Assembly (NCBI RefSeq): GCF_014191875.1 | Contig: NZ_JACHXD010000011.1 | Span: forward strand, 1-64,000 | Length of the DNA stretch: 64,000 nt | Direction: 5' to 3' | From: Pseudoduganella violacea | GTDB taxonomy: Bacteria > Pseudomonadota > Gammaproteobacteria > Burkholderiales > Burkholderiaceae_D | Part shown: piece after piece, positions 25,626 through 34,287 of the stretch | How positions within the stretch are numbered: position 1 is the first letter of the stretch | Layout: the number at the start of each line of letters is the position of its first letter | Notes under the pieces: generated by a model | Told to the model about the DNA's origin: nothing | Seen by the model: only the letters and a program-made list of their open reading frames with translations | The model's database searches: none | Translations under genes and position numbers: made by a program

Positions 25626-28600
25626 ATGAGTCACTTTCTGGACCGTTTGAATTTTTTCGCCAAGCCGAAGGAGAGCTTCTCCAACGGCCATGGCGTGGTG
25701 GTGGAGGAGGATCGCACGTGGGAAAACGCATATCGCCAGCGCTGGCAGCATGACAAGATCGTCCGTTCCACCCATGGTGTGAACTGTACCGGCTCCTGCA
25801 GCTGGAAAGTCTATGTGAAGAACGGCCTGATTACCTGGGAAACCCAGCAGACCGACTATCCCCGCACCCGTCCCGACCTGCCGAACCACGAGCCGCGGGG
25901 TTGCCCGCGCGGTGCCAGCTATTCCTGGTATGTGTATTCCGCCCAGCGCGTGAAATACCCGATGATCCGCGGCCGCCTGATGGATATGTGGCGCGAGGCG
26001 CGCAAGACCATGGACCCGATCGCGGCCTGGGAATACGTGAGCCAGGACCCGGAACGCTCCAAAGCCTATAAGTCCATCCGAGGCCTGGGCGGCTTCGTGC
26101 GCGCCAACTGGGATGAAGCCACGGAGATGATCGCCGCCGCCAATGTGCTGACGATCAAGAAATACGGCCCTGACCGCGTCGTCGGCTTCTCGCCGATTCC
26201 CGCCATGTCCATGGTCAGCTACGCTTCCGGCACGCGCTATCTGAGCCTGATCGGCGGCGTGGCGCTGAGCTTCTACGACTGGTACTGCGACCTGCCGCCA
26301 GCCAGCCCGCAAGTGTGGGGCGAGCAGACCGACGTGCCGGAATCGGCCGACTGGTACAACTCCACCTTCCTGATGGTCTGGGGCTCCAACGTGCCGATGA
26401 CCCGTACCCCGGACGCCCACTTCTACACCGAAGTGCGCTACAAGGGCACGAAAACGGTAGCCGTATCTTCCGACTTCGGCGAGATGGCCAAGTTCAGCGA
26501 TATCTGGATGGCGCCGAAGCAGGGCACCGACGCCGCGCTGGCCATGGCCATGGGCCACGTCATCCTGAAGGAATTCCACAGCGAAGGCCAGTCCGCCTAC
26601 TTCCGCGACTACGCCAAGCAATACACCGACTTCCCGATGCTGGTGCGCCTGGTCGAACAGAACGGCATCCTGGCGCCTGAATACTTCCTGCGCGCCTCCC
26701 ACCTGGCAAACAATCTGGACGAGGAAAACAATCCGGACTGGAAAACCCTGGTTATCGACAGCGCCACCGGCGAGATCGTGGCGCCGGCCGGCACCATCGG
26801 CTTCCGCTGGGGAGAAAAAGGCAAGTGGAACCTGGAGCAGAAGACTGGCCGCAGCGGCCAGGCCATCGACCCGCGCCTGTCCCTGATCGACTGCGCCGAT
26901 GAAATCGCGTCGGTCGGTTTCGCCTATTTCGGCGGCCGCGACGCCAGTGACGTCCTGCAGCGCAATGTGCCGGTCAAACGTCTGACCATGGCCGACGGCA
27001 GCAGCGTGCTGGTCGCCACTGTGTTCGACCTGTCGATGGCCAACTACGGCGTGGACCGTGGCCTGGGCGGCGGCAACGTCGCCACCAGCTATGCCGATGA
27101 CATTCCTTACACCCCGGCATGGCAGGAAAAACACACCGGCGTGAAAGCGGCCGACGTCATCACCGTGGCGCGCCAGTTCGCCGAGAATGCCGACAAGACC
27201 CATGGCAAGAGCATGGTCATCGTGGGCGCTGGCCTGAACCACTGGTATCACATGGACATGGCTTACCGCGGCATCATCAATATGCTGATGATGTGCGGCT
27301 GCGTGGGCCAATCGGGCGGCGGCTGGTCGCACTATGTGGGCCAGGAGAAGCTGCGTCCGCAGACCGGCTGGACCCCGCTGGCCTTCGCGCTGGACTGGAA
27401 CCGTCCAATGCGCCAGATGAACGGCACCTCCTTCTTCTACAACCACACCGGCCAGTGGCGCCACGAGAAGCTGGACATGTCGGAAATCCAGTCGCCGACC
27501 GCCGAGGGCAATCTGGGCGATATGACCATCCTGGATTACAACGCCAAGGCCGAACGTCTGGGCTGGCTGCCGTCCGCGCCGCAGCTGCAAACCAATCCGC
27601 TGGAAGTGGTGCGTGCCGCCGAAGCCGAGGGCAAGGACCCCGCCGCCTACGTGGTGGAGAACCTGAAGTCCGGCAAGCTCAAATTCAGCTGCGACGATCC
27701 CGACCATCCGGACAACTTCCCGCGCAATATGTTCGTCTGGCGCTCGAACATCCTGGGCAGCTCCGGCAAGGGTCACGAATACTTCCTGAAATACCTGCTC
27801 GGCACCCAGAACGGCGTGATGAGCGACGAGGACGATTGCCTGAAACCGCGCGATGTCACCGTGCGTCCGGCCGGCGAGGGCAAGCTTGATCTGCTGGTGG
27901 TGCTGGACTTCCGCATGTCCACCACCTGCCTGTACGGCGATATCGTGCTGCCGACCGCCACCTGGTACGAGAAGGACGATCTGAACACCTCGGACATGCA
28001 CCCCTTCATCCACCCGCTGTCGGAAGCGGTGCAGCCGCTGTGGCAGGCCAAGACCGACTGGGAAATCTACAAGGGCATCGCCAAGAAGTTCTCCGAGATC
28101 GGCGGCGAGTACCTGGGCACGCAGAAGGACATCGTGCTGTCCCCGCTGATGCACGATTCGCCGGACGAACTGGCCCAGCCTTTCGATCCGAAAGATTGGC
28201 GCAAGGGCGAATGCGACCCGATCCCCGGCAAAACCATGCCGACCATGAAGGTCATCGAGCGCAATTACAAGGACGTGTACAAGAAATTCACCTCCGTCGG
28301 CCCGCTGCTGGAAAGCATCGGCAATGGCGGCAAGGGCATCAGCTGGAAAACCGGCCACGAAGTCGAGATCCTGCGCGGCATCAACCGCACGGTGCAGGAA
28401 GAGGGCGTATCGAAGGGCCAGCCGCGCCTCGACACCGCGATCGACGCGGCCGAGATGGTGCTCTCGCTGGCGCCGGAAACCAATGGCCACGTGGCCGTGA
28501 AAGCCTGGGCTGCGCTGTCCGAAGCGACCGGCCGCGATCACACCCACCTGGCGATCCCGCGCGAACACGATTCGATCCGCTTCCGCGACATCCAGGCGCA

Positions 28601-29336
28601 GCCGCGCAAGATCATCTCCTCGCCGACCTGGTCGGGCCTGGAGTCGGAAGAAGTCAGCTACAACGCCTGCTACACCAACGTGCATGAACTGATCCCATGG
28701 CGCACGCTGACGGGCCGCCAGCAGTTCTACCAGGATCACCGCTGGATGCGTGATTTCGGCGAAGGCCTGTGCGTGTACAAACCGGCTGTCGATACCAAGA
28801 CCACGGAAGCCCTGCTGGGCGCCCGTCCGAACGGCAACCAGGAGATCGCGCTGAACTTCATCACGCCGCACCAGAAGTGGGGTATCCACTCCACCTACTC
28901 GGACAACCTGCGCATGCTGACGCTGTCGCGCGGCGGTCCCCACGTGTGGCTGTCGGAGATCGACGCGCAGAAGGCCGGCATCATCGACAACGACTGGATC
29001 GAGGTGTTCAACGTGAACGGCACCCTGACGGCGCGTGCCATCGTCAGCCAGCGCGTGCCTGAAGGCTTGACCATCATGTACCACGCCCAGGAAAAAATCG
29101 TCAACGTGCCGGGCGCAGAAACCACCGGCAAGCGCGGCGGCATCCACAACTCGGTGACGCGCGCCATGCCGAAACCGACCCATATGATCGGCGGCTACGC
29201 CCAGCTGGCTTATGGCTTCAACTACTACGGCACGGTCGGCGCCAACCGCGATGAATTCGTCCTGGTGCGCAAAATGAATAAGGTCGACTGGATGGAAGGT
29301 CCGCTCGACGAGTCCAAGAATGGGAGCAAAGCATGA
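25626..29336 (+). CDS. narG: Respiratory nitrate reductase, molybdenum (alpha) subunit
   Basis: 1236 residues, full length for membrane-bound NarG. It reduces nitrate to nitrite on the cytoplasmic side at a Mo-bisMGD centre. The N-terminal Fe-S ligand set is visible in HGVNCTGSCSWKVYV followed by the RGCPRGASYSWYVYS Cys; the molybdenum pocket Asp region follows. ATG 25626 has a strong GGGAGG ribosome site. A TTGACC (-35-like) hexamer lies at 25569-25574, but no convincing FNR box is seen upstream. It overlaps narH by four bases (ATGA). Confidence 0.97.
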   Translation: MSHFLDRLNFFAKPKESFSNGHGVVVEEDRTWENAYRQRWQHDKIVRSTHGVNCTGSCSWKVYVKNGLITWETQQTDYPRTRPDLPNHEPRGCPRGASYSWYVYSAQRVKYPMIRGRLMDMWREARKTMDPIAAWEYVSQDPERSKAYKSIRGLGGFVRANWDEATEMIAAANVLTIKKYGPDRVVGFSPIPAMSMVSYASGTRYLSLIGGVALSFYDWYCDLPPASPQVWGEQTDVPESADWYNSTFLMVWGSNVPMTRTPDAHFYTEVRYKGTKTVAVSSDFGEMAKFSDIWMAPKQGTDAALAMAMGHVILKEFHSEGQSAYFRDYAKQYTDFPMLVRLVEQNGILAPEYFLRASHLANNLDEENNPDWKTLVIDSATGEIVAPAGTIGFRWGEKGKWNLEQKTGRSGQAIDPRLSLIDCADEIASVGFAYFGGRDASDVLQRNVPVKRLTMADGSSVLVATVFDLSMANYGVDRGLGGGNVATSYADDIPYTPAWQEKHTGVKAADVITVARQFAENADKTHGKSMVIVGAGLNHWYHMDMAYRGIINMLMMCGCVGQSGGGWSHYVGQEKLRPQTGWTPLAFALDWNRPMRQMNGTSFFYNHTGQWRHEKLDMSEIQSPTAEGNLGDMTILDYNAKAERLGWLPSAPQLQTNPLEVVRAAEAEGKDPAAYVVENLKSGKLKFSCDDPDHPDNFPRNMFVWRSNILGSSGKGHEYFLKYLLGTQNGVMSDEDDCLKPRDVTVRPAGEGKLDLLVVLDFRMSTTCLYGDIVLPTATWYEKDDLNTSDMHPFIHPLSEAVQPLWQAKTDWEIYKGIAKKFSEIGGEYLGTQKDIVLSPLMHDSPDELAQPFDPKDWRKGECDPIPGKTMPTMKVIERNYKDVYKKFTSVGPLLESIGNGGKGISWKTGHEVEILRGINRTVQEEGVSKGQPRLDTAIDAAEMVLSLAPETNGHVAVKAWAALSEATGRDHTHLAIPREHDSIRFRDIQAQPRKIISSPTWSGLESEEVSYNACYTNVHELIPWRTLTGRQQFYQDHRWMRDFGEGLCVYKPAVDTKTTEALLGARPNGNQEIALNFITPHQKWGIHSTYSDNLRMLTLSRGGPHVWLSEIDAQKAGIIDNDWIEVFNVNGTLTARAIVSQRVPEGLTIMYHAQEKIVNVPGAETTGKRGGIHNSVTRAMPKPTHMIGGYAQLAYGFNYYGTVGANRDEFVLVRKMNKVDWMEGPLDESKNGSKA

Positions 29337-30886
29337 AAATTCGAGCACAAATCGGCATGGTCCTGAACCTGGACAAATGCATCGGCTGCCATACCTGCTC
29401 AGTCACCTGCAAGAACGTGTGGACCAGCCGTGACGGCGTGGAGTACGCATGGTTCAACAACGTGGAAACCAAGCCGGGCATCGGCTATCCGAAACATTGG
29501 GAGAACCAGGACAAATGGCAGGGCGGCTGGAAACGCAATAGCGACGGCAAGATCGAGCCGCGCCAAGGCGGCCGTCTGAAGATTCTGGCCAATATCTTCG
29601 CCAACCCGAATCTGCCGGCCATCGACGAGTATTACGAGCCGTTCACCTATGACTACGAGCGCCTGCAGAACGCGCCGCTGTCGCAGACGCCGCCGACCGC
29701 GCGTCCGATCTCGGTCCTGACCGGCAAGAAGATGGAAAAGATCGAATGGGGTCCGAACTGGGAAGACGACCTGGGTGGCGAATTCGCCAACCGCAGCAAG
29801 GACAAGCTGTTCGACAATATGCAGAAGGAGATGTACAGCACCTTCGAGAACACCTTCATGATGTACCTGCCGCGCCTGTGCGAGCACTGCCTGAACCCGA
29901 CCTGCGTGGCGTCCTGCCCCTCCGGCTCCGTGTACAAGCGCGAAGACGACGGCATCGTGCTGATCGACCAGGACAAATGCCGCGGCTGGCGCATGTGCAT
30001 CTCCGGCTGCCCCTACAAAAAGATCTATTACAACTGGTCCTCGGGCAAGGCCGAGAAGTGCACCTTCTGCTTCCCGCGCATCGAAGCGGGCCAGCCGACC
30101 GTGTGTTCAGAAACCTGCGTGGGCCGTATCCGCTATCTGGGCGTGATGTTGTACGACGCCGACAAGATCGAAGCGGCGGCCTCGGTGGCCGACGAACGCG
30201 ATCTGTACCAGTCGCAGCTCGACCTCTTCCTCGATCCGAACGATCCGGAAGTGATCGCCGAGGCGCGCCGCCAGGGCATTCCCGAGCAGTGGCTGGAAGC
30301 GGCCAAGAAATCGCCGGTCTACAAAATGGCGATGGAATGGAAGGTCGCTTTCCCGCTGCATCCGGAATACCGCACCCTGCCGATGGTCTGGTACATCCCG
30401 CCGCTGTCGCCGATCCAGTCGGCCGCTGAATCGGGCAAGATGGGCATGAACGGCATCCTGCCGGACACCAAGTCCCTGCGCATTCCGGTGCAGTACCTGG
30501 CCAACTTGCTGACGGCGGGCGACCAGCCGCCGGTGATCCGCGCCCTGGACCGCATGCTGGCAATGCGCGCCTATATGCGCAGCAAGAGCGTGGAAGGCAA
30601 GCCGGATCTGGCGGTGCTGGAACAGGTCGGCCTGAGCGCGGCCACGGTGGAAGACATGTACCACATCATGGCCATCGCCAATTACGAAGACCGCTTCGTC
30701 ATCCCGAGCAGCCATAAGGAGATGGTGGAGGACAGCTTCAACGAAAAAGGCTCCTGCGGTTTCAGCTTCGGCAACGGCTGCTCGGACGGCGTCAGCGATA
30801 CCACCCTGTTCGGCAAGAAGAAACACGGTTCGACCATCTTCATGTCGATGCCGAAGTCCCGCAAGAAAGCGCAGGAGGTGTCATGA
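29333..30886 (+). CDS. narH: Respiratory nitrate reductase, iron-sulfur (beta) subunit
   Basis: 517 residues. Four ferredoxin-like cysteine groups carry electrons from NarI to NarG: CIGCHTCSVTC near residue 16, CEHCLNPTCVASCPSG, CRGWRMCISGCPYKK (a Trp replaces one Cys, giving the 3Fe-4S cluster, normal for NarH) and CTFCFPRIEAGQPTVCSETC. It overlaps narG and narJ by four bases each, so stoichiometric coupled translation is expected. Confidence 0.97.
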   Translation: MKIRAQIGMVLNLDKCIGCHTCSVTCKNVWTSRDGVEYAWFNNVETKPGIGYPKHWENQDKWQGGWKRNSDGKIEPRQGGRLKILANIFANPNLPAIDEYYEPFTYDYERLQNAPLSQTPPTARPISVLTGKKMEKIEWGPNWEDDLGGEFANRSKDKLFDNMQKEMYSTFENTFMMYLPRLCEHCLNPTCVASCPSGSVYKREDDGIVLIDQDKCRGWRMCISGCPYKKIYYNWSSGKAEKCTFCFPRIEAGQPTVCSETCVGRIRYLGVMLYDADKIEAAASVADERDLYQSQLDLFLDPNDPEVIAEARRQGIPEQWLEAAKKSPVYKMAMEWKVAFPLHPEYRTLPMVWYIPPLSPIQSAAESGKMGMNGILPDTKSLRIPVQYLANLLTAGDQPPVIRALDRMLAMRAYMRSKSVEGKPDLAVLEQVGLSAATVEDMYHIMAIANYEDRFVIPSSHKEMVEDSFNEKGSCGFSFGNGCSDGVSDTTLFGKKKHGSTIFMSMPKSRKKAQEVS

Positions 30887-31539
30887 AACAGTTCAAGGTC
30901 TTGTCGGCCCTGCTGCTCTATCCGGAGCCGGAGCTGATCGAGCATCTGCCGCTGCTGGAAGACATGGCGGCGGAGCAGGACGGCTGGGCGGAGGCGTTGG
31001 CGCCGCTGTTCGCCTACCTGCGCGGCCATGGCCTGATCGAAGTGCAGCAGAATTATGTGGGCACCTTCGACCGCACACCTTCGCACTCGCTGCACCTGTT
31101 CGAGCATATCCACGGCGAGTCGCGCGATCGCGGCCAGGCCATGGTCGACCTGATGGCCGAGTACCGCAAGCATGGCCTGGAAATGCAGGGCAATGACTTG
31201 CCGGACTATGTGCCGCTGTTCCTGGAGTTCCTGTCGCAGCAGGACGAGGCCGAAGCCGGCCGCCTGCTGTCGGACGCGGTGCATGTGCTGGCCCATATCG
31301 GCCGCAAGCTGCGCGCCAACGACAGTCCGTATGCCGGCATTTTCGCGCTGCTGGAGCAATGCAGCCCGGTCGCGGCCGAAGAGCTGAGCGAACCGCCGGT
31401 CAACGATATGGACGAGGCGCTGGAAACCTTCGGCCCCGGCGTGGATGGCGTCGAGCCGCTGCTGCGCAAGGCGGCGGGCGGCGTCCAGCCGGTCAATTTC
31501 TATCCAAGGGGGACGCATGGCGCCTCCCGGGCCGCATAG
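30883..31539 (+). CDS. narJ: Nitrate reductase assembly chaperone
   Basis: 218 residues of mainly helical, TorD/DmsD-like sequence: LSALLLYPEPELIEHLP, YVGTFDRTPSHSLHLFEHIHGESRDRGQAM and DLPDYVPLFLEFLS are NarJ hallmarks. It binds the NarG N-terminus and helps insert the molybdenum cofactor before membrane attachment; it is not part of the finished enzyme. Start overlaps narH (ATGA). Confidence 0.95.
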   Translation: MKQFKVLSALLLYPEPELIEHLPLLEDMAAEQDGWAEALAPLFAYLRGHGLIEVQQNYVGTFDRTPSHSLHLFEHIHGESRDRGQAMVDLMAEYRKHGLEMQGNDLPDYVPLFLEFLSQQDEAEAGRLLSDAVHVLAHIGRKLRANDSPYAGIFALLEQCSPVAAEELSEPPVNDMDEALETFGPGVDGVEPLLRKAAGGVQPVNFYPRGTHGASRAA

Positions 31540-31556
31540 CAATAGAGGAGATACAA

Positions 31557-32240
31557 ATGGACTATCTACACCAATTCATTTTCGGGATTTATCCCTATAT
31601 CGCGCTGGCGATCTTCCTGCTGGGAAGCCTGATCCGCTTCGACCGCGAGCAATACAGCTGGAAGTCCGAGTCGAGCCAGGTGCTGCACCGCGGCAGCCTG
31701 CGCATGGGCAGCACCCTGTTCCACATCGGGATCATCGGCCTGTTCTTCGGTCATGCGGCCGGCCTGCTGACCCCTGTGTGGGTATGGGATGCGCTGGGCG
31801 TGCCGCACGGCGCCAAGCAAGTCTTCGCCATGGCCGCCGGCGGCGTGATGGGCAGCATGTGCCTGATCGGCATCCTGCTGCTCCTGAGCCGTCGCCTGGG
31901 CAACGACCGCCTGCGCGCCGTCACGACCGTGAAAGACAAGATCGTGCTGCTGTGGATCTTTGCCACGCTGCTGCTTGGCCTGTCCACCATCTTCGTCTCG
32001 GCCTCGCACCTGGACGGCCACATGATGGTGCAGCTCATGAGCTGGGCCCAGCACGTGCTGACCTTCCGCGGTGACGCCGCCAGCTTCGTGGCCGACGCGC
32101 CGGTGCTGTTCAAGCTGCACCTGTTCATGGGCATGTCGCTGTTCGTGATCTTCCCCTTCACCCGTCTGGTGCATGTGTGGAGCGGTTTCGGCGCCGTGGT
32201 GTATCTGCGCCGCGCATATCAACTGGTGCGTCCGCGCTAA
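31557..32240 (+). CDS. narI: Respiratory nitrate reductase, cytochrome b (gamma) subunit
   Basis: 227 residues from ATG 31557 with an AGAGGAG ribosome site; five membrane helices. It oxidises quinol and passes electrons through two b haems to NarH. Haem-ligand histidines are visible in STLFHIGIIGLFFGHAAG and in the later KLHLFMGMSLF and RLVHVWSG segments. Length is normal for the family. Confidence 0.95.
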   Translation: MDYLHQFIFGIYPYIALAIFLLGSLIRFDREQYSWKSESSQVLHRGSLRMGSTLFHIGIIGLFFGHAAGLLTPVWVWDALGVPHGAKQVFAMAAGGVMGSMCLIGILLLLSRRLGNDRLRAVTTVKDKIVLLWIFATLLLGLSTIFVSASHLDGHMMVQLMSWAQHVLTFRGDAASFVADAPVLFKLHLFMGMSLFVIFPFTRLVHVWSGFGAVVYLRRAYQLVRPR

Positions 32241-32250
32241 GGAGTCAAAG

Positions 32251-32997
32251 ATGGGAATTGCTGTCAACGGAATCGATATCAGCGATCGAGAGATTGAGGC
32301 CGAGCTGCCGCACCACCAGGGCGCCGCCAACCCGCTGAAAAGCAGCGTGCATGAGCTGGTGCTGCGCAGCGTGCTGCTGCAGGAGGCGCAGCGCCTCGGC
32401 CTGCCGGGCGAAGATGAGGACGACCGCATCGAAGCCCTGTTCGACCAGGAAGTGAAAGTGCCGGAAGCCGACGAGGAAGCCTGCCTGCGCTACTACGAAG
32501 CGCAACGTCAGCGCTTCATGCGCGGCGAGCTGGTGGAAGCGCGCCACATCATGTTCCAGGTGGCGCCGAACGCGCCGCTGGAACTGCTGCGCGACACCGC
32601 CGGCGCCATCCTGGAGGAACTCAAGGAGCGTCCGGAGCGCTTTGCCGAACTGGCGACCCAATATTCCAACTGCCCGTCCGGCGCCATCGGCGGCAGCCTG
32701 GGACAGCTGGGACGCGGCCAGACCGTGCCGGAATTCGACAGCCTGCTGTTCCGCCTCGCCCCCGGCGAGCTGCATGGACGGCTGCTGGAAACCCGCTTCG
32801 GCCTGCACATCGTCCAGGTGATGCGCCGCATCGACGGCTATCTGCTGCCGTATGAAACCGTCCGCGCCCAGATCGCCGACGAGCTGTCGCGTCAGTCCTG
32901 GCAGCGCGCCCTGCACCAGTACCTGCAGATTTTGGTGGGCAAGGCGCAGATCGAAGGCATCACGCTGGAAGGCGTCGCCAGCCCGCTAGTCCAGTAG
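32251..32997 (+). CDS. Parvulin-type peptidyl-prolyl isomerase of the nar operon
   Basis: 248 residues from ATG 32251 (AAGGAG upstream), no signal peptide, so cytoplasmic. A helical N-terminal part (about 1-100) resembles NifM/SurA-type holders; the parvulin core runs ARHIMFQV, FAELATQYSNCPSGAIGGSLGQLGRGQTVPEFDSLLF, LLETRFGLHIVQV. A PpiC-type gene follows narGHJI also in Pseudomonas, directly before moaA, so it probably assists nitrate reductase folding. Ten bases after narI. Confidence 0.88.
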   Translation: MGIAVNGIDISDREIEAELPHHQGAANPLKSSVHELVLRSVLLQEAQRLGLPGEDEDDRIEALFDQEVKVPEADEEACLRYYEAQRQRFMRGELVEARHIMFQVAPNAPLELLRDTAGAILEELKERPERFAELATQYSNCPSGAIGGSLGQLGRGQTVPEFDSLLFRLAPGELHGRLLETRFGLHIVQVMRRIDGYLLPYETVRAQIADELSRQSWQRALHQYLQILVGKAQIEGITLEGVASPLVQ

Positions 32998-33027
32998 CAA
33001 AGGGCAGGGTAGCGAAATGCGATTTAG

Positions 33028-33059
33028 AGGCCGGCTAGTTCTTTTGGATTAGCCGGCCT
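33028..33059 (+). terminator. Hairpin between the parvulin gene and moaA
   Basis: AGGCCGGCTA and TAGCCGGCCT form a perfect 10-bp stem with a 12-base loop, 31 bases after the parvulin stop. No T-tract follows. It could be a Rho-assisted terminator or an RNA-stability element of the nar transcript. Confidence 0.45.
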
Positions 33060-33130
33060 AGTTCATCCTGGGCGATGGCAAGAGCGGGATGGACCGATAC
33101 AATTCTCCTGTGAGATATGAGGAACCCGAG

Positions 33131-34105
33131 ATGTTAAGCGACCGGTTTGGACGGTCCATCGACTATCTGCGCGTGTCCGTGACCGACCGCTGCGATTTGC
33201 GTTGTACCTATTGCATGCCCACGGGATTCAAGGGGTTTGAAGACCCGCCCGACTGGCTCACCTTTGACGAAATGGAAAGGGTGATCGGCATCTTCGCCCG
33301 CCTTGGCACCTCGCGCGTGCGGCTGACGGGCGGCGAACCGCTGATGCGGCGCCGTCTGCCGGAACTGGCGGCGCGGCTGGCGGCGCTGCCCGGACTGCGC
33401 GATTTATCGCTGTCCACCAACGGTACCCAACTGGCGCGGCATGCGGCCGATTTGCGCGCCGCCGGCGTCGCGCGGCTGAACGTCAGCCTCGATTCGCTGG
33501 ACCGCGACTGCGTGGCCAAAATCACGGGGCGCGACTGCCTGCCCGATGTGCTGGAAGGCCTGAAAGTGGCCAAGGCCGCCGGCTTCGCCCCCATCAAGAT
33601 CAATATGGTGGCCATGCGCGGCGTGAACGACGCCGAAATCGACGATCTGGTCGCCTTCTGCATCGAGAACGAATTCGTGCTGCGCCTGATCGAAGCCATG
33701 CCGATGGGCGAAACCGGACGCAATGCGGCGTACATGGGACTGGAACCGGTGCAGGAAAGGCTGCGCAAGCAGTTTGGTCTGGTGCCGCAGGCGGTGGAAT
33801 TGGGCGGCGGTCCCGCGCGTTATCTGGCGACCGGGGATGGGCGCGCGAGCGTCGGCTTCATCACCCCGATGTCGCAGCACTTCTGCGCCAGCTGCAACCG
33901 CATCCGCATGTCGGTCGACGGCACGCTCTACCTCTGTCTTGGACAGGAAGAAAAATTTGAACTGCGCCCCCTGCTGCGAGGAGGCGCCAGCGACGCCGAT
34001 CTGGAGCACGCGATCCGCCAGGCCATCGAACTGAAGCCACAGCAACACGACTTCACCCGCCAGCCCGGCAAGATCATCCGCTTCATGTCCCAGACCGGCG
34101 GCTAG
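33131..34105 (+). CDS. moaA: GTP 3',8-cyclase (molybdenum cofactor step 1)
   Basis: 324 residues from ATG 33131 (GAGG eight bases upstream; ATG 33089 is an alternative). The radical-SAM N-terminal cluster is CDLRCTYC; the second, substrate-binding cluster is CASCNRIRMSVDGTLYLC. RLTGGEPL is the SAM-binding motif. The C-terminus is the expected double-glycine (QTGG), required for activity. It supplies the molybdenum cofactor for NarG. Placement after narGHJI-ppiC matches the moaA1 position in Pseudomonas. Confidence 0.95.
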   Translation: MLSDRFGRSIDYLRVSVTDRCDLRCTYCMPTGFKGFEDPPDWLTFDEMERVIGIFARLGTSRVRLTGGEPLMRRRLPELAARLAALPGLRDLSLSTNGTQLARHAADLRAAGVARLNVSLDSLDRDCVAKITGRDCLPDVLEGLKVAKAAGFAPIKINMVAMRGVNDAEIDDLVAFCIENEFVLRLIEAMPMGETGRNAAYMGLEPVQERLRKQFGLVPQAVELGGGPARYLATGDGRASVGFITPMSQHFCASCNRIRMSVDGTLYLCLGQEEKFELRPLLRGGASDADLEHAIRQAIELKPQQHDFTRQPGKIIRFMSQTGG

Positions 34106-34120
34106 CGCCACAGCGAAGGC

Positions 34121-34247
34121 TTGATCTGCCTCAAAGAATGTCCACCCTGGTGTCAGGCACCGGAACCGGACATTTTTTGAGAAAAATCAAAGAATGTCCC
34201 ACCCTGGTGCCTGACACCAGGGTGGGACATTTGTTGATTTAGCTCAA
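34121..34247. repeat. Palindromic repeat array, two hairpins with FNR-like dyads
   Basis: Order: TTGATCTGCCTCAA (34121-34134), degenerate hairpin beginning AATGTCC and ending GGACATT (34137-34174), TTGAGAAAAATCAA (34177-34190), perfect 17-bp hairpin with 5-base loop (34193-34231), TTGATTTAGCTCAA (34234-34247). Hairpins share AATGTCCCACCCTGGTG arms. A related array is at 52913-53054. It lies between moaA and narX. Confidence 0.85.
34234..34247. promoter_or_regulatory. FNR-like box upstream of narX
   Basis: TTGATTTAGCTCAA matches TTGAT-N4-ATCAA at 9 of 10 positions, centred 47 bases before the narX start; a TATACT hexamer follows at 34260-34265. It is also the last dyad of the palindromic repeat array, so it may be either a working FNR/Dnr site or just repeat sequence. 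Confidence 0.45.
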
Positions 34248-34287
34248 AGCTAGGGCGTGTATACTGGGCTGTAGAGGAGAGTTTGGG

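Noticed and set aside
25593..29348. A 1251-codon open frame antisense to narG
   Set aside because: Exact antisense of a fully recognised gene in GC-rich DNA; composition is Ala/Gly/His/Val-rich with no domain. A codon-bias shadow.
34121..34247. CRISPR array
   Set aside because: The repeats are palindromes with alternating dyads, only two units, no regular spacers and no cas genes in the window.
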